DNA of 64,000 nucleotides from positions 68,292,389 through 68,356,388 of the forward strand of contig NC_133653.1 of assembly GCF_009905375.1 (NCBI RefSeq). Direction: 5' to 3'. The notes under the pieces are model-generated. The model saw only the letters and a list, made by a program, of their open reading frames with translations. It did not search any database and was not told the DNA's origin. Both the position numbers and the translations under genes were made by a program. Positions 18,730-28,655 of this stretch are shown here, one piece after another. How positions within the stretch are numbered: position 1 is the stretch's first letter; each line of letters opens with the position of its first letter. The stretch comes from Apium graveolens (Eukaryota; Streptophyta; Magnoliopsida; Apiales; Apiaceae).

Positions 18730-21700
18730 TCAGAGTATTTCTCCAGTAATCATAGAGTGTTGAACTGGATTACCTGTCATAGCAATAGCACTTTGATTAT
18801 CACAGTAAATAGGGATTTTGAAATACGTTAACCCATAATCTAGTAACTGATTCTTCATCCAGAGAATCTGTGCACAGCAGCTTCCTGCAGCAATATACTC
18901 TGCTTCTGTATTTGATGTGGAAATTGACTTTTGTTTCTTGCTATACCAAGAAACCAACCTGCCTCCAAGAAATTGGCAGCTACCACTTGTGCTTTTCCTG
19001 TCAATTTTGCAACCTGCAAAATCTGCATCTGAGTAACCTATTAATTTAAAATCTGATTCTCTAGGATACCATAATCCTAGATCAGCTGTTCCTTTAAGAT
19101 ACTTAAAGATTCTTTTTACAGCTGTTAAGTGAGGTTCTCTTGGATCTGCTTGAAATCTTGCACAAAGACAGGTAGCAAACATGATATCTGGTCTACTAGC
19201 AGTTAGATAGAGAAGTGAGCCAATCATACCTCTGTAATCAGTAATATCTACTGAATTACCAGTATCCTTATCCAGTTTTGTTGCAGTGGCCATGGGAGTG
19301 GATGCACTTGAACAGTCTTGCATTCCAAATTTTTTCAGCAAGTTTCTGGTGTACTTAGATTGACAAATAAAAGTTCCTTCTTCACTCTGCTTGACTTGAA
19401 GGCCCAGAAAATAACTAAGTTCTCCCATCATACTCATCTGATATCTTGACTGCATTAGGTTGGCAAACTTTTTGCAAAGTTTGTCATTTGGAGACCCAAA
19501 AATAATATCATCAACATAAATCTGGATCAAAAGTAAGTCCTTGCCATGGTTGAGATAGAACAATGTTTTGTCAATAGTTCCTCTGTTGAATCCACTTTCC
19601 AGAAGAAACTGAGCTAAAGTCTCATACCATGCTCTAGGAGCTTGCTTAAGTCCATAAAGTGCTTTATCAAGCCTGTAGACATAATCTGGATGTTTGGAAT
19701 CTACAAAGCCTGGAGGTTGTTCAACATATACTTCCTCTTCCAATTCTCCATTGAGAAAAGCACTTTTCACATCCATTTGAAAGACAGTAAACTTTTTGTG
19801 AGCAGCATAAGCCATGAATATCCTTATGGCTTCTAACCTAGCAATTGGAGCAAATGTTTCATCATAGTCAATTCCCTCATGTTGAGAATATCCTTTTGCA
19901 ACCAGCCTTGCCTTGTTCCTTACAATTATGCCATCACTGTCAGTTTTGTTTCTGAATACCCACTTTGTACCAACAACTGATCTATTCTTGGGTCTTGGTA
20001 CTAAGGTCCAGACTTTGTTTCTTTCAAATTCATTCAACTCTTCCTGCATTGCTTGCACCCAATCAGCATCTTGAAGAGCTTCTTCCACTTTCTTTGGCTC
20101 AGACTGAGAGAGAAAAGAATTGTAAAGACATTCATTCGAAGTACCTGTTCTAGTTCTGACACCTGCCTCAGGATTTCCAATTATTAAATCAGGTGTATGT
20201 GATTTTGTCCACTTCCTTGCAGATGGAAGATTTTCTCTAGAACTGGATGCTCCCCCATGATTTATGCTGTCTTCGGTTTCATTTTCTGATGCTCCCCCTG
20301 AAACTATGCTCTCTGAGTTGGATCCTTCAGTATTTAGATTTTCAGCACTGTCAGTACTTGGCTTATCAGAACTTGACGAATCAGAATTTGAAGAGCCAGA
20401 TGTATGTTCTGATGCTTCTTGAGATGTGATAATATCTTGAGTATGCTCCCCCTGCATTGGTGCATCTTCCTTTGACGTAGTCACCACAGTTTCAATAACA
20501 TCAGAGTTTAATCCATCAGAATTTACAGTATCAGGACTTAGACTGTCAGGACTTGAGGTATCAGAATATGAATCTTCATTTTCAAATCTCAGCTTATCAT
20601 GATCAATGCAATCTTCAAGTCCAGTGATCTTCTTGTCATCAAAAGAGACATTGATAGATTCCATGACCACTTTTGTTCTCAAATTATAGACTCTGAAGGC
20701 TTTTGTAGAAAGTGGATATCCTACAAAGATTCCCTCATCAGCTTTTAGATCAAACTTGGATAGCTGTTCAGGATGAGTCTTGAGAACAAAACACTTACAT
20801 CCAAATACATGAAAGTATTTGAGATTTGGCTTTTTGTTCTTCACCATCTCATATGGTGTTTTTCCATGCTTGTTAATGAGTGTTGCATTTTGAGTAAAAC
20901 AAGCAGTCTGCACAGCTTCAGCCCAGAAATAGGTTGGAAGCTTTGCTTCTTCAAGCATTGTTCGTGCAGCTTCAATTAGAGTTCTATTCTTCCTTTCAAC
21001 AACTCCATTTTGCTGTGGAGTTCCAGGAGCAGAAAATTCCTGCTTTATTCCATGATTTTTGCAGAACTCTTCCATTATCAAATTCTTGAATTCAGTGCCA
21101 TTATCACTCCTCAAAATTTTCACAGAATCTTTGATCAATTTATCCAGTTGTTTGACATGATCAATCAGGATAGATGCAGTTTCACTTTTTGTGTGCAAGA
21201 AATACACCCATGTGTATCTGGTGAACTCATCTACTATGACCAACGCATATTTCTTCTTTGCAATAGACATGACATTCACTGGACCAAATAGATCAACATG
21301 AAGTAGATAATAAGGCTCAAGAATTGATGATTCAGTCTTGCTCTTGAACGAAGATTTTCTTTGTTTAGCCTTCTGACATGAGTCACAAAGACCATCAGGA
21401 ACAAACACTGATTTTGGCAGTCCTCTCACAAGATCTTTCTTGATCAGTTCATTTATCTTGTTGAAGTTTAAATGAGAGAGTTTCTTGTGCCAATTCCAGC
21501 TTTCTTCAGTTGAGGCTCTACTCACTAAACAGATTGCAGAACCATCAGAACTTGTTGAAAGCTTAGCTTCATAAATGTTACCACGCCTGAATCCCTTCAG
21601 AACAATTTTTCCTTTAGATTTACTAACTATTTCACAATGTTCTGCAAAGAAATCAACATGATAACCTCTGTCACAGATTTGACTTATACTCAGTAAGTTG

Positions 21701-21912
21701 TGTTTAAGTCCTGAGACCAGAGCTACATCTTTAATAATGACATTCCCAAGATTGATATTGCCATATCCCAAAGTTTTTCCAATGTTGCCATCTCCATAAG
21801 AAACACTTGGGCCAGCTTTCTCCACAAAGTCTGATAGCAGGGCCTTATTTCCAGTCATATGTCCTGAACATCCACTGTCCAGAACTAAAATATTTTTCCT
21901 GTTGCCCTGCAA
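18730..21912 (-). pseudogene. pol: Pol polyprotein of element B, 3' truncated by a 749-bp deletion
   Basis: 1060 codons, matching element A pol to about residue 1054. Protease (LDSGCSGHM), integrase (D, D, E) and RT (YVDD) motifs are intact. The frame then runs into spacer sequence (a few unrelated residues and a stop) because 749 bp are missing. The lost part is the last 60 or so residues of RNase H, including the [13 protein letters not shown] segment. The junction is an 11-base string (ACACTCTATGA, - strand 18760-18750) that occurs at both ends of the missing segment in A (8633-8643 and 9382-9392), typical of repeat-mediated deletion. Near the RNase H site this copy also reads SNTEAEY where A has STAEAEY. 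Replication in cis is unlikely. Confidence 0.9.
18750..18760 (-). other. Deletion junction in element B pol (11-bp microhomology)
   Basis: TCATAGAGTGT on the + strand. The same 11 bases flank the 749-bp segment still present in element A, so one copy remained after deletion. Confidence 0.85.
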
Positions 21913-21925
21913 TCAAAAAAAACCA

Positions 21926-24229
21926 CTAATTATTAGTTTTAAGGACCCAGACTTGCTTGGATCCTTTGGCCTTTTTAGGTTTGTTAACATTTGCAGCGGA
22001 TTTAACATCAGATTTTATGTTAACAGTTTTCTTATCAGAACTTATACTAGAAGGAACAACAGAAACTTTCTTTAAAGAAGGTTTTATTTGATAATAATCA
22101 TAGTACAAACTATGATATTCCTTACAAGTATAAATGGAATGCCATAAACTACCACAATGAAAACAAGGATTTTGTGGTTTGTATCTAACAGACTGACTCT
22201 TAACTCCTGACTTTGTAGATAAGGAGTTAATATTCTTATTCTTCCTGCAAAAAGAAGCCAGATGGTTAGAACTTCCACAGTTATGACATGCTTTCCTAGG
22301 AGCATCAGGAACAGATTTATAGTTATTGCTTTTATTCACACCTTCCTTTCCATTCCTGTTTTTCCTAGGTGATTTTACCTTGTTTGTATTCTTAACATCT
22401 TTCAGCTTATGCTTAAGCTGCTTCTTTGTCATTAAGCCTATGTTAACTTCAGCTGTCTTTTCCTGTTTTAGTTTGTCAGAAGCTAATTCCTTTTTAACTT
22501 CTGATTTCTCATTTTCGGATTTTTCAGTTACAAACTTAACAGGTTTTAACTTCGGCTTTTGCTTATCAACAGGCTTAATTTCTACAGTTCCTTTTTTATT
22601 TTCTCCATAGCCTAAGCCCTCTTTCCAGTTTCCACTGCTTAGCAAATTTTGAGTTGTTTTGCCAGAGTTAGTCCAAGTTCTGATAATCTCTCTCTCCTTT
22701 TCTAACTCAGTTTTTAGAGATTCATTCATTTTTAGCACTTCATCCCTAACATAAAAAGCATCATCTCTATCCTGCTGAGTTTGATGAAACATGACTAACT
22801 CTTTTTCTAAGAAATCATTTCTTTTCCTAAAAGCAAGATTTTCAGAAGTTAATCTTTCACATGTTAAAGTTTGATCTCTATAACTAACAAACATGGTTTT
22901 AAGATATCTTCTCAACTCATTAATATCATCAGTATGAAAAGCATAAGTAGTCTGAGGTACCTTTGTTTCAGCAGCTTCAGAACTGCTCTCAGAACTTGAT
23001 TTATCAGCATTTGCCATCAATGCATAGTTCTCCTCACTTTCAGAGTCTGAGGTGTCTGTCCAGCTTTTCTGCTTTGTGACAAGAGCTTTGCCTTTGTCAT
23101 TCTTGGTCTTCTTGCAATCAGGAGATATGTGGCCTTTCTCACCACAATTATAACATTTAACATTAGCGTAATCTCCTCTGTCAGACTTTCCTCCTCTTCC
23201 TTCAGATCTTCTGAAATTCTTCTTATCAGAACTTATGCCTTTCCTGGAAAACTTCTTTCCCTTCCTGAACTTCCTGTATGCAATCTTTGTGATTCCTTTC
23301 ACCATAAGAGCACACAGCTTCATCATCTCCTCATCAGCATCAGTTTCAGGCAAGCTTTCAGAATCTGAGTCATCATCACTCTCAGAACTTGATGACTCAG
23401 TATCAGATTTTATGATAAGAGCTTTACCCTTATCTTTCTTTGAGGAAGGTGGTTTGGGGGATTCCTCTTCAACCTTGAGAGCAACTGTCCTTGACTTTCC
23501 TCCTTTCCTCTTGCTTCTTTGTTCCATCTCAAGTTCATGAGTCTTGAGCATTCCATAGATTTCATCAAGAGTTGTTTCATCAAGATTGTAGTTGTCTCTT
23601 ATTGTTGTTGCCTTCAAATCCCAACATTCAGGAAGAGCTAACAGGAATTTGAGGTTTGTATCTTCAAGATCATACTCCTTATTTACTAATGACAAGTCAT
23701 TCAAGAGTTTGACAAATCTATCATATACATCAGTCAATGACTCATTAGTCCTAGAGTCAAAGTGTTCATACTCTTGAGTGAGTATTGTCTTCCTGTTCTT
23801 CTTAACTGTTTCAGTTCCTTGACACCTTGTCTCCAGTGCATCCCATATCTCCTTAGCAGTCTTGCAGTTGATTACCCTATTTGACATTACATTATCAATG
23901 GCACTATGCAATAAGTGACGTACCTTGGCATCCTTAGCAATAGATGCTATATCTTCAGCAGTGTAATCATTCTTTTCCTTTGGTACGGTCATTGCTGCTT
24001 CACCTGCAACTACAACAGCGAGCTTGGTAGGTTTGTGAGGCCCTTCCTTGATTCTATCAAGGTATTCTGGATCTGTTGCTTCCAGAAACATGGTCATCCT
24101 TACCTTCCATATGGGATATTCAGATGGTCTCAATATGGGAACTCTGATAGTCTCATATCGACTCTGAGTTGATGTCTTTGATGATTCCTCAGTTTTGGTA
24201 GGCTTAGTTGGAGTTTCTGTGTCAGACAT
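21926..24229 (-). CDS. gag: Gag polyprotein, Copia element B
   Basis: ATG at 24229, stop at 21926; 767 residues that appear identical to Gag of element A, with the same three CCHC-type knuckles and acidic Ser-rich linker. The in-frame extension upstream to 24283 lies in the primer binding site and lacks an ATG. Because B lacks the end of RNase H, its intact Gag would have to act with enzymes from another copy. Between this gene and pol there is a T8 run (A has T7), which puts pol in a different frame here. The candidate splice donors (- strand, 22378 and 23923) are conserved. Confidence 0.9.
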   Translation of the reverse strand: MSDTETPTKPTKTEESSKTSTQSRYETIRVPILRPSEYPIWKVRMTMFLEATDPEYLDRIKEGPHKPTKLAVVVAGEAAMTVPKEKNDYTAEDIASIAKDAKVRHLLHSAIDNVMSNRVINCKTAKEIWDALETRCQGTETVKKNRKTILTQEYEHFDSRTNESLTDVYDRFVKLLNDLSLVNKEYDLEDTNLKFLLALPECWDLKATTIRDNYNLDETTLDEIYGMLKTHELEMEQRSKRKGGKSRTVALKVEEESPKPPSSKKDKGKALIIKSDTESSSSESDDDSDSESLPETDADEEMMKLCALMVKGITKIAYRKFRKGKKFSRKGISSDKKNFRRSEGRGGKSDRGDYANVKCYNCGEKGHISPDCKKTKNDKGKALVTKQKSWTDTSDSESEENYALMANADKSSSESSSEAAETKVPQTTYAFHTDDINELRRYLKTMFVSYRDQTLTCERLTSENLAFRKRNDFLEKELVMFHQTQQDRDDAFYVRDEVLKMNESLKTELEKEREIIRTWTNSGKTTQNLLSSGNWKEGLGYGENKKGTVEIKPVDKQKPKLKPVKFVTEKSENEKSEVKKELASDKLKQEKTAEVNIGLMTKKQLKHKLKDVKNTNKVKSPRKNRNGKEGVNKSNNYKSVPDAPRKACHNCGSSNHLASFCRKNKNINSLSTKSGVKSQSVRYKPQNPCFHCGSLWHSIYTCKEYHSLYYDYYQIKPSLKKVSVVPSSISSDKKTVNIKSDVKSAANVNKPKKAKGSKQVWVLKTNN

Positions 24230-24269
24230 GATTGTGTTTGGATCTTTAACTGTATGTGTGTTAACAGAT

Positions 24270-24282
24270 AGCTCTGATACCA
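24270..24282 (-). other. Primer binding site (initiator Met tRNA), element B
   Basis: Reads TGGTATCAGAGCT on the - strand, 2 bp inside the 5' LTR (24285-24883). Confidence 0.92.
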
Positions 24283-24284
24283 CT

Positions 24285-24883
24285 TGTTAGGTCACACTTT
24301 CACTGTAGAGGGGGTGAATACAGTGTTTATTACAATCAAATCAAACTTCAAGAACTTATGTAACAGAAAACAAACTTTATTTAAACAATAAACTCTGTTA
24401 CAATCTGGAACTGTTATCTCTCAGTGATGAACAAAATATCACGAGAGCTGCTAGGGTTATAATAAATAATATTCTCGATAATGATAACACTTATAGTGTA
24501 AACCCTATGTCTGTGTTTATATACTACACAGTTACAAGATAATCGCTAATTGATATGGAATATAATTCTGCTTCCTAAAATATATCAATCAGATATCTTC
24601 TATTCCAAGTATTCCATTCTTCACGGAATTCCTTCTTCATGCATATCTCTTCTTATGTTTATCTTGATCTTCTTAACTTTAATCAGCTACTGTCCTTATC
24701 TGATCGTCCTTCAGCACTTAAGTTCTGATATCTATCTCCTGATAACATAAGTACTGATATCCCTTAAGTTCTGACTTCCAGTATAAGTACTGATCAGTTA
24801 AGTACTGATTTGTTCTGTTCAAATAAGATCTGAAATCTAAACATAAAACATATTAGCCATGACATTATCAAATATATCTAACA
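24285..24883 (-). repeat. 5' LTR of Copia element B
   Basis: 599 bp, mirror image of the element A LTR; TATA box at 24514-24523 on the - strand. Target duplication TACAG follows at 24884-24888. Confidence 0.95.
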
Positions 24884-24888
24884 TACAG

Positions 24889-25189
24889 AAATCACAATGG
24901 TGATATTGTTGATATGAAGCCTAATACTGCACAGATCAGAACATATCTTGGTATTAAGGGGCTTGAATTCAATCTAGAGTCTAATAAAGCTTATGTCATA
25001 AGACTAGATCGGGAGTTGAGAAAAGCAAAGATTAATGATCTCAGAGCTGCAATATTTCAAACTGGTGAAGATACTGCAGAGCTTAAAGATGTCAAACGGA
25101 GAATGATTGATGAACTCAGATATGCTGAGAAATGTTTGTTGAAGAATTATCTCAGAACAACTCCTGACATCAGAGAGATCAGAAAATGA
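24889..25189 (+). pseudogene. C-terminal end of the element A extra ORF, right of element B
   Basis: After the duplicated TACAG the A reading frame resumes and runs to a TGA at 25187-25189, matching the last 100 residues of the B and C copies. It is separated from its left part (ends 12449) by the 12.4-kb insertion. The ATG at 24914 is internal to the domain and not a native start. Confidence 0.9.
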
Positions 25190-25382
25190 TGAAGCCAAGT
25201 CGAAGATCTACAACTGCTTAAATTCTGATATTTATACAGATTGAAGTTGTTATCAGAAGTTGAATTGGTAAAAACTTTAAGGACTGTAAGTTGTAGTTAT
25301 CTTGTCTATTTCTCATGCATTTGTACTTAATGTTTTTGACATCATCAAATATCTGTTAAACTTGTATATTTTGTTAATTTAC

Positions 25383-25396
25383 AAGTTGGGGGAGAT
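25383..25396 (+). other. Polypurine tract of Copia element A
   Basis: AAGTTGGGGGAGAT directly against the 3' LTR. Confidence 0.8.
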
Positions 25397-25995
25397 TGTT
25401 AGATATATTTGATAATGTCATGGCTAATATGTTTTATGTTTAGATTTCAGATCTTATTTGAACAGAACAAATCAGTACTTAACTGATCAGTACTTATACT
25501 GGAAGTCAGAACTTAAGGGATATCAGTACTTATGTTATCAGGAGATAGATATCAGAACTTAAGTGCTGAAGGACGATCAGATAAGGACAGTAGCTGATTA
25601 AAGTTAAGAAGATCAAGATAAACATAAGAAGAGATATGCATGAAGAAGGAATTCCGTGAAGAATGGAATACTTGGAATAGAAGATATCTGATTGATATAT
25701 TTTAGGAAGCAGAATTATATTCCATATCAATTAGCGATTATCTTGTAACTGTGTAGTATATAAACACAGACATAGGGTTTACACTATAAGTGTTATCATT
25801 ATCGAGAATATTATTTATTATAACCCTAGCAGCTCTCGTGATATTTTGTTCATCACTGAGAGATAACAGTTCCAGATTGTAACAGAGTTTATTGTTTAAA
25901 TAAAGTTTGTTTTCTGTTACATAAGTTCTTGAAGTTTGATTTGATTGTAATAAACACTGTATTCACCCCCTCTACAGTGAAAGTGTGACCTAACA
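25397..25995 (+). repeat. 3' LTR of Copia element A
   Basis: 599 bp, TG...CA, one difference from the 5' LTR by eye; TATA box at 25757-25766. The ATATA duplication follows at 25996-26000. Confidence 0.95.
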
Positions 25996-26059
25996 ATATA
26001 TTATAAATTTTAATTTTGATTATAACTCTCAAAAAATACTATTTTTTTATAATTTTAAT

Positions 26060-26110
26060 ATGTTGCCGGCGTGATTCGAACCTTATACCTCTTAAATAAT
26101 ACTAATTTTT
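26060..26110 (-). other. Isolated tRNA-like box B (possible SINE or decayed repeat)
   Basis: On the - strand GGTTCGAATC (26082-26073) is a perfect RNA polymerase III box B core. No convincing box A lies 30-60 bp upstream and no cloverleaf can be formed, so this is not a tRNA gene. It could be a fragment of a tRNA-derived SINE. Confidence 0.25.
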
Positions 26111-26194
26111 AAGAATAAATCTAACAGTTAACAACGATCGACAACTAAATTTTCAATATTTTGTCTTTAATATAATAGTATAGATAGAAATATA

Positions 26195-26385
26195 ATATAA
26201 GTGTCCTATTTTATATATATTAGAACTGATAGATGATTAATTTTAGGTGTCCTATTTTAAATATAATATGAAGTGTCATAATATAAGTGTCCTATTTTAA
26301 ATATAATAAATTGATTGGCGAGTAATTTTAGGTGTCTTATTTTAAATATAATATTAAGTGTCCTATTTTAAACATAATAGAACGA
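26195..26385. repeat. Degenerate AT-rich minisatellite
   Basis: Five or so imperfect copies of AAGTGTCCTATTTTAAATAT spaced 30-60 bp apart, with variable linkers (TAATTTTAGG, GAAGTGTCATAATAT). No coding potential. Confidence 0.7.
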
Positions 26386-26425
26386 CCAACAACCAATAAC
26401 CAAACTTTTAATTTTTAATATTATA

Positions 26426-26837
26426 CTAGGTTAAGTCCCGTGCGATGCACGGGTTCCCGTTAATATACAAATAACTCTAAAATTTTATTGATCTAATCAT
26501 CGCATTTTATACATTCATATAAATATATGATAATTATAAATTTATAATAAAAATAATAAAATTAATTAGAAAAAAACTGTGTTTGTATTTTAGTAGGATA
26601 AGGTGTAATCGTAGTTTAGGATGATCAGAACACTATCTAATATTTTAGCAATTTAGTAATTGTAAAATACTATTTATTTTTATTTTTATAAACAAATTGG
26701 GGATAAACGTTGAACCAAATTATACCTCATTCCAGTTATTATATTATAGTATTATAGTATATATTATATTTGTTTAAACTTATTCTGGAAGGTGTTAACC
26801 AATCAAACAAAACCATGTTCCGTTTATAATAGTAGAG
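26426..26837 (-). mobile_element. Small non-autonomous Helitron-like element
   Basis: On the - strand the right end has a GC-rich hairpin CCCGTGC-ATC-GCACGGG (26453-26437), then seven bases and CTAG (26429-26426) followed by T, the expected Helitron 3' end (hairpin, CTRR, insertion before T). The left end near 26837 reads TCTACTATTATAAAC, like Helitron 5' ends, though the base before it is C rather than A. No Rep/helicase coding sequence in about 410 bp. The 3' end is convincing; the 5' end is less so. Confidence 0.45.
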
Positions 26838-27059
26838 TATATATTTATTAAACATATTGATATGCTATAATTTTAATTACTAAAATTAATTTTGAAAGTG
26901 TTTGGTTTCCTACAAAAGAGGTAAGAAAAAAGTTGAGTGCAATTAGATATTAAATTGGATAAGAATTCATAGAGTTTGTAGTTATATTGATTACTTGATT
27001 TATTTTTTTTAATAAAATTATATTTGCTTAAGTTTTATTTTAGAAGGAGGTAACATAAG
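26838..27059. other. AT-rich spacer left of element D
   Basis: No gene. The sequence around 27010-27060 together with 61279-61330 (D removed) resembles 26760-26840, so D landed in a second, related Helitron-like repeat. The D target duplication GTGTT is at 27060-27064. Confidence 0.4.
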
Positions 27060-27310
27060 GTGTTTGTTGAGTGGAATTTACGACACTTTATTATGCTCTA
27101 ATAAGCTTTGAACTGATGCATTTATACTCAAGTTGTTATGTGTTTTAATGTGTTTTCTACTGTTTTTGCATTTCAGGCACTATTCACGTAATCAGGTGAA
27201 TTAGCATTGTTTTGGTGCTAATTTGGTGTCTAGGTGGTGTTGGAATAAAAGCTCATGGAAAACCGGCTCGAAGCAGCAAGATTTAAGAAGAAATAAGAGT
27301 TTTCCAGAAG

Positions 27311-27406
27311 GACGGCGCGCCCGCGCTGTGATAGCGCGCGGCCGCACTGGGGTTCCAGAAATGCAGCCCGCCCGCGCTGTGATAGCGAGTGGCCGCGCCG
27401 TGGCCG
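27311..27406 (+). repeat. GC-rich repeat block in the D 5' LTR
   Basis: Two units of GCGCGCCCGCGCTGT followed after a short gap by AGCGCGCGGCCGC-like sequence (27315-27329 and 27366-27380). The units also form internal GC hairpins. Matching blocks lie in the 3' LTR (60065-60164) and in the pol-extra ORF spacer (34181-34299). Confidence 0.75.
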
Positions 27407-27470
27407 AATTTCAGAATCCTGTTTCTACTACAATTCTAAAAGGGAAGGCTTCCAGATTTTTTAGGGTTGC

Positions 27471-27480
27471 TATATAAATA
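27471..27480 (+). promoter_or_regulatory. TATA box in the D 5' LTR
   Basis: TATATAAATA about 65 bp after the GC-rich block; conserved at 60229-60238 in the 3' LTR. Confidence 0.6.
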
Positions 27481-28521
27481 ACTTTAGGTCGTTTTTAATA
27501 TATATCAAGTCGGAAATGGACCAGAGTGCAAGGAGAAGACGACAAGAGACCTTTAGCACAATTCAATAAAGGCGAACATGATCTAGTTTATTCTTGTGAA
27601 TCTTTGTTTTGAGTTGTAACTTGGATGCTTGTTTCTTGTTTTACTGAACCTATACTCTTGTTTGTACTAGGTTTTATTAATTCTTATAAAGACTACGTTT
27701 GCTATATCATGTTTTCATCGGAACCCGTGCTGATGATGAGTCCGATTATGGGCTAATCGTTATCGTGGGGTTCTAGCGGATTTATTTATGGATTTCTTTA
27801 GTTAAATTGTTTGATGCCTTAGTATATGGTGATTGTATGAGATCCTAGTATTGGTTGTGGGTATTCGTCTTATGAGCGTCGCGAACTTATAAGATAGTGC
27901 GTTAATTCTTAATGAAGCGAAAGTGAATTTAAGGATTTAGAACTTGCCATGCTAGCATAGGTTCATGTATGTATTATGCATGATTCGTAGGTAATTTTAA
28001 CCATCTTACTTGCCCTATGTAATCAAGATAAATAACTTGTGCTTAAACTGTTATGTTGTCAAATTCTATAGACATATAGGGTCTCAATATAATTGGTACC
28101 TATTTACCTTCTATCTCTTTTGTGGATGTCTGGTAGAATGATACTCGTGCAATGAAAGTTGGCGTTTATCAGTTTCATGTTATCTGATTAGTGTCATCAC
28201 CATTGCATGCTAAGGTTAATAATAATAAAGCTATTAAATGAAGTATTTAATGAAGTTAGAATCTCATGTTTGTCATATATATCAATTCAGTCAATCTTAT
28301 TCTTGTAGTTATAATTGTTAGCATAATTTTTAGTTATGAACAATCTCAACTTGTTATAGTCTTAGCATTGGATAATAACCATACATTGTTACTTAGGTGC
28401 ATAAATTAAATAGTTAACCAATACAGTCTTTGTGGGAACGAACTATAAAAGATTCTATACTACTTGCGAACTCGTATACTTGCGTGTATTATTAGCGCGG
28501 GTTTTGCGACTAACAAGTTTT

Positions 28522-28539
28522 TGGCGCCGTTGCCGGTGG
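28522..28539 (+). other. Primer binding site (Asp tRNA type), element D
   Basis: TGGCGCCGTTGCCGGTGG, 6 bp after the LTR. It matches the 3' end of plant Asp tRNA at all but one or two positions and is the usual Athila primer. Confidence 0.85.
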
Positions 28540-28655
28540 CTACAGTGTTAATTTATAGTTTATGTGCTTTCCATCAGTGGTCGTTAAAGTTCATTGACAT
28601 GGAAATTGTTACTTATTTGTTCCTTGTCTAGTTTCAGGTACTCTAGCGAGGGTGT

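Larger units (their letters stand above)
12450..24883 (-). mobile_element. Copia element B, same family, inserted in reverse into element A
   Basis: 599-bp LTRs at 12450-13048 (3' LTR) and 24285-24883 (5' LTR), with TACAG duplicated at 12445-12449 and 24884-24888. Removing B and one TACAG restores the aligned extra-ORF sequence of A. The LTRs differ at one position by eye (AATTAAG near 12959 against GTTAAG near 24784). At the commonly used 1.3e-8 substitutions per site per year that is about 0.06 million years, with a wide error. Length is 12,434 bp; a copy without either deletion would be about 13.18 kb. B keeps a full extra ORF and an 80-aa ORF lost from A, but lacks the end of pol. Confidence 0.95.
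2511..25995 (+). mobile_element. Copia element A (SIRE-like), interrupted by element B
   Basis: It has 599-bp LTRs at 2511-3109 and 25397-25995 and a 5-bp target duplication ATATA at 2506-2510 and 25996-26000. The order is LTR, initiator-Met-tRNA primer site, gag, protease-integrase-RT-RNase H, extra ORF, polypurine tract, LTR. Integrase before RT defines Ty1/copia; the extra 3' ORF points to the SIRE-type lineage (inference, not tested by phylogeny). Without nested B (12450-24883) and its duplicated TACAG, it would be about 11.05 kb. The two LTRs differ at one base that I could find (A at 2769 against G at the matching place in the 3' LTR), so insertion was very recent. Gag and pol are intact, but the extra ORF is broken by a 2.1-kb deletion, a stop and the B insertion. 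Confidence 0.95.
27065..28515 (+). repeat. 5' LTR of Athila-type element D
   Basis: Starts TGTTGAGTGG, ends GACTAACA. Holds a GC-rich repeat block (27311-27406) and a TATA box (27471-27480). The 84-codon ORF at 27223-27477 spans the GC block and is not supported by any homology I recognise. Confidence 0.93.

Noticed and set aside
26060..26110. tRNA gene
   Set aside because: Only a box B (GGTTCGAATC, - strand) is present; no acceptor stem, D arm or box A.
27223..27477. 84-codon ORF rich in Arg/Ala/Gly
   Set aside because: It is a translation of the GC-rich repeats in the D LTR; the 3' LTR does not keep the same frame.
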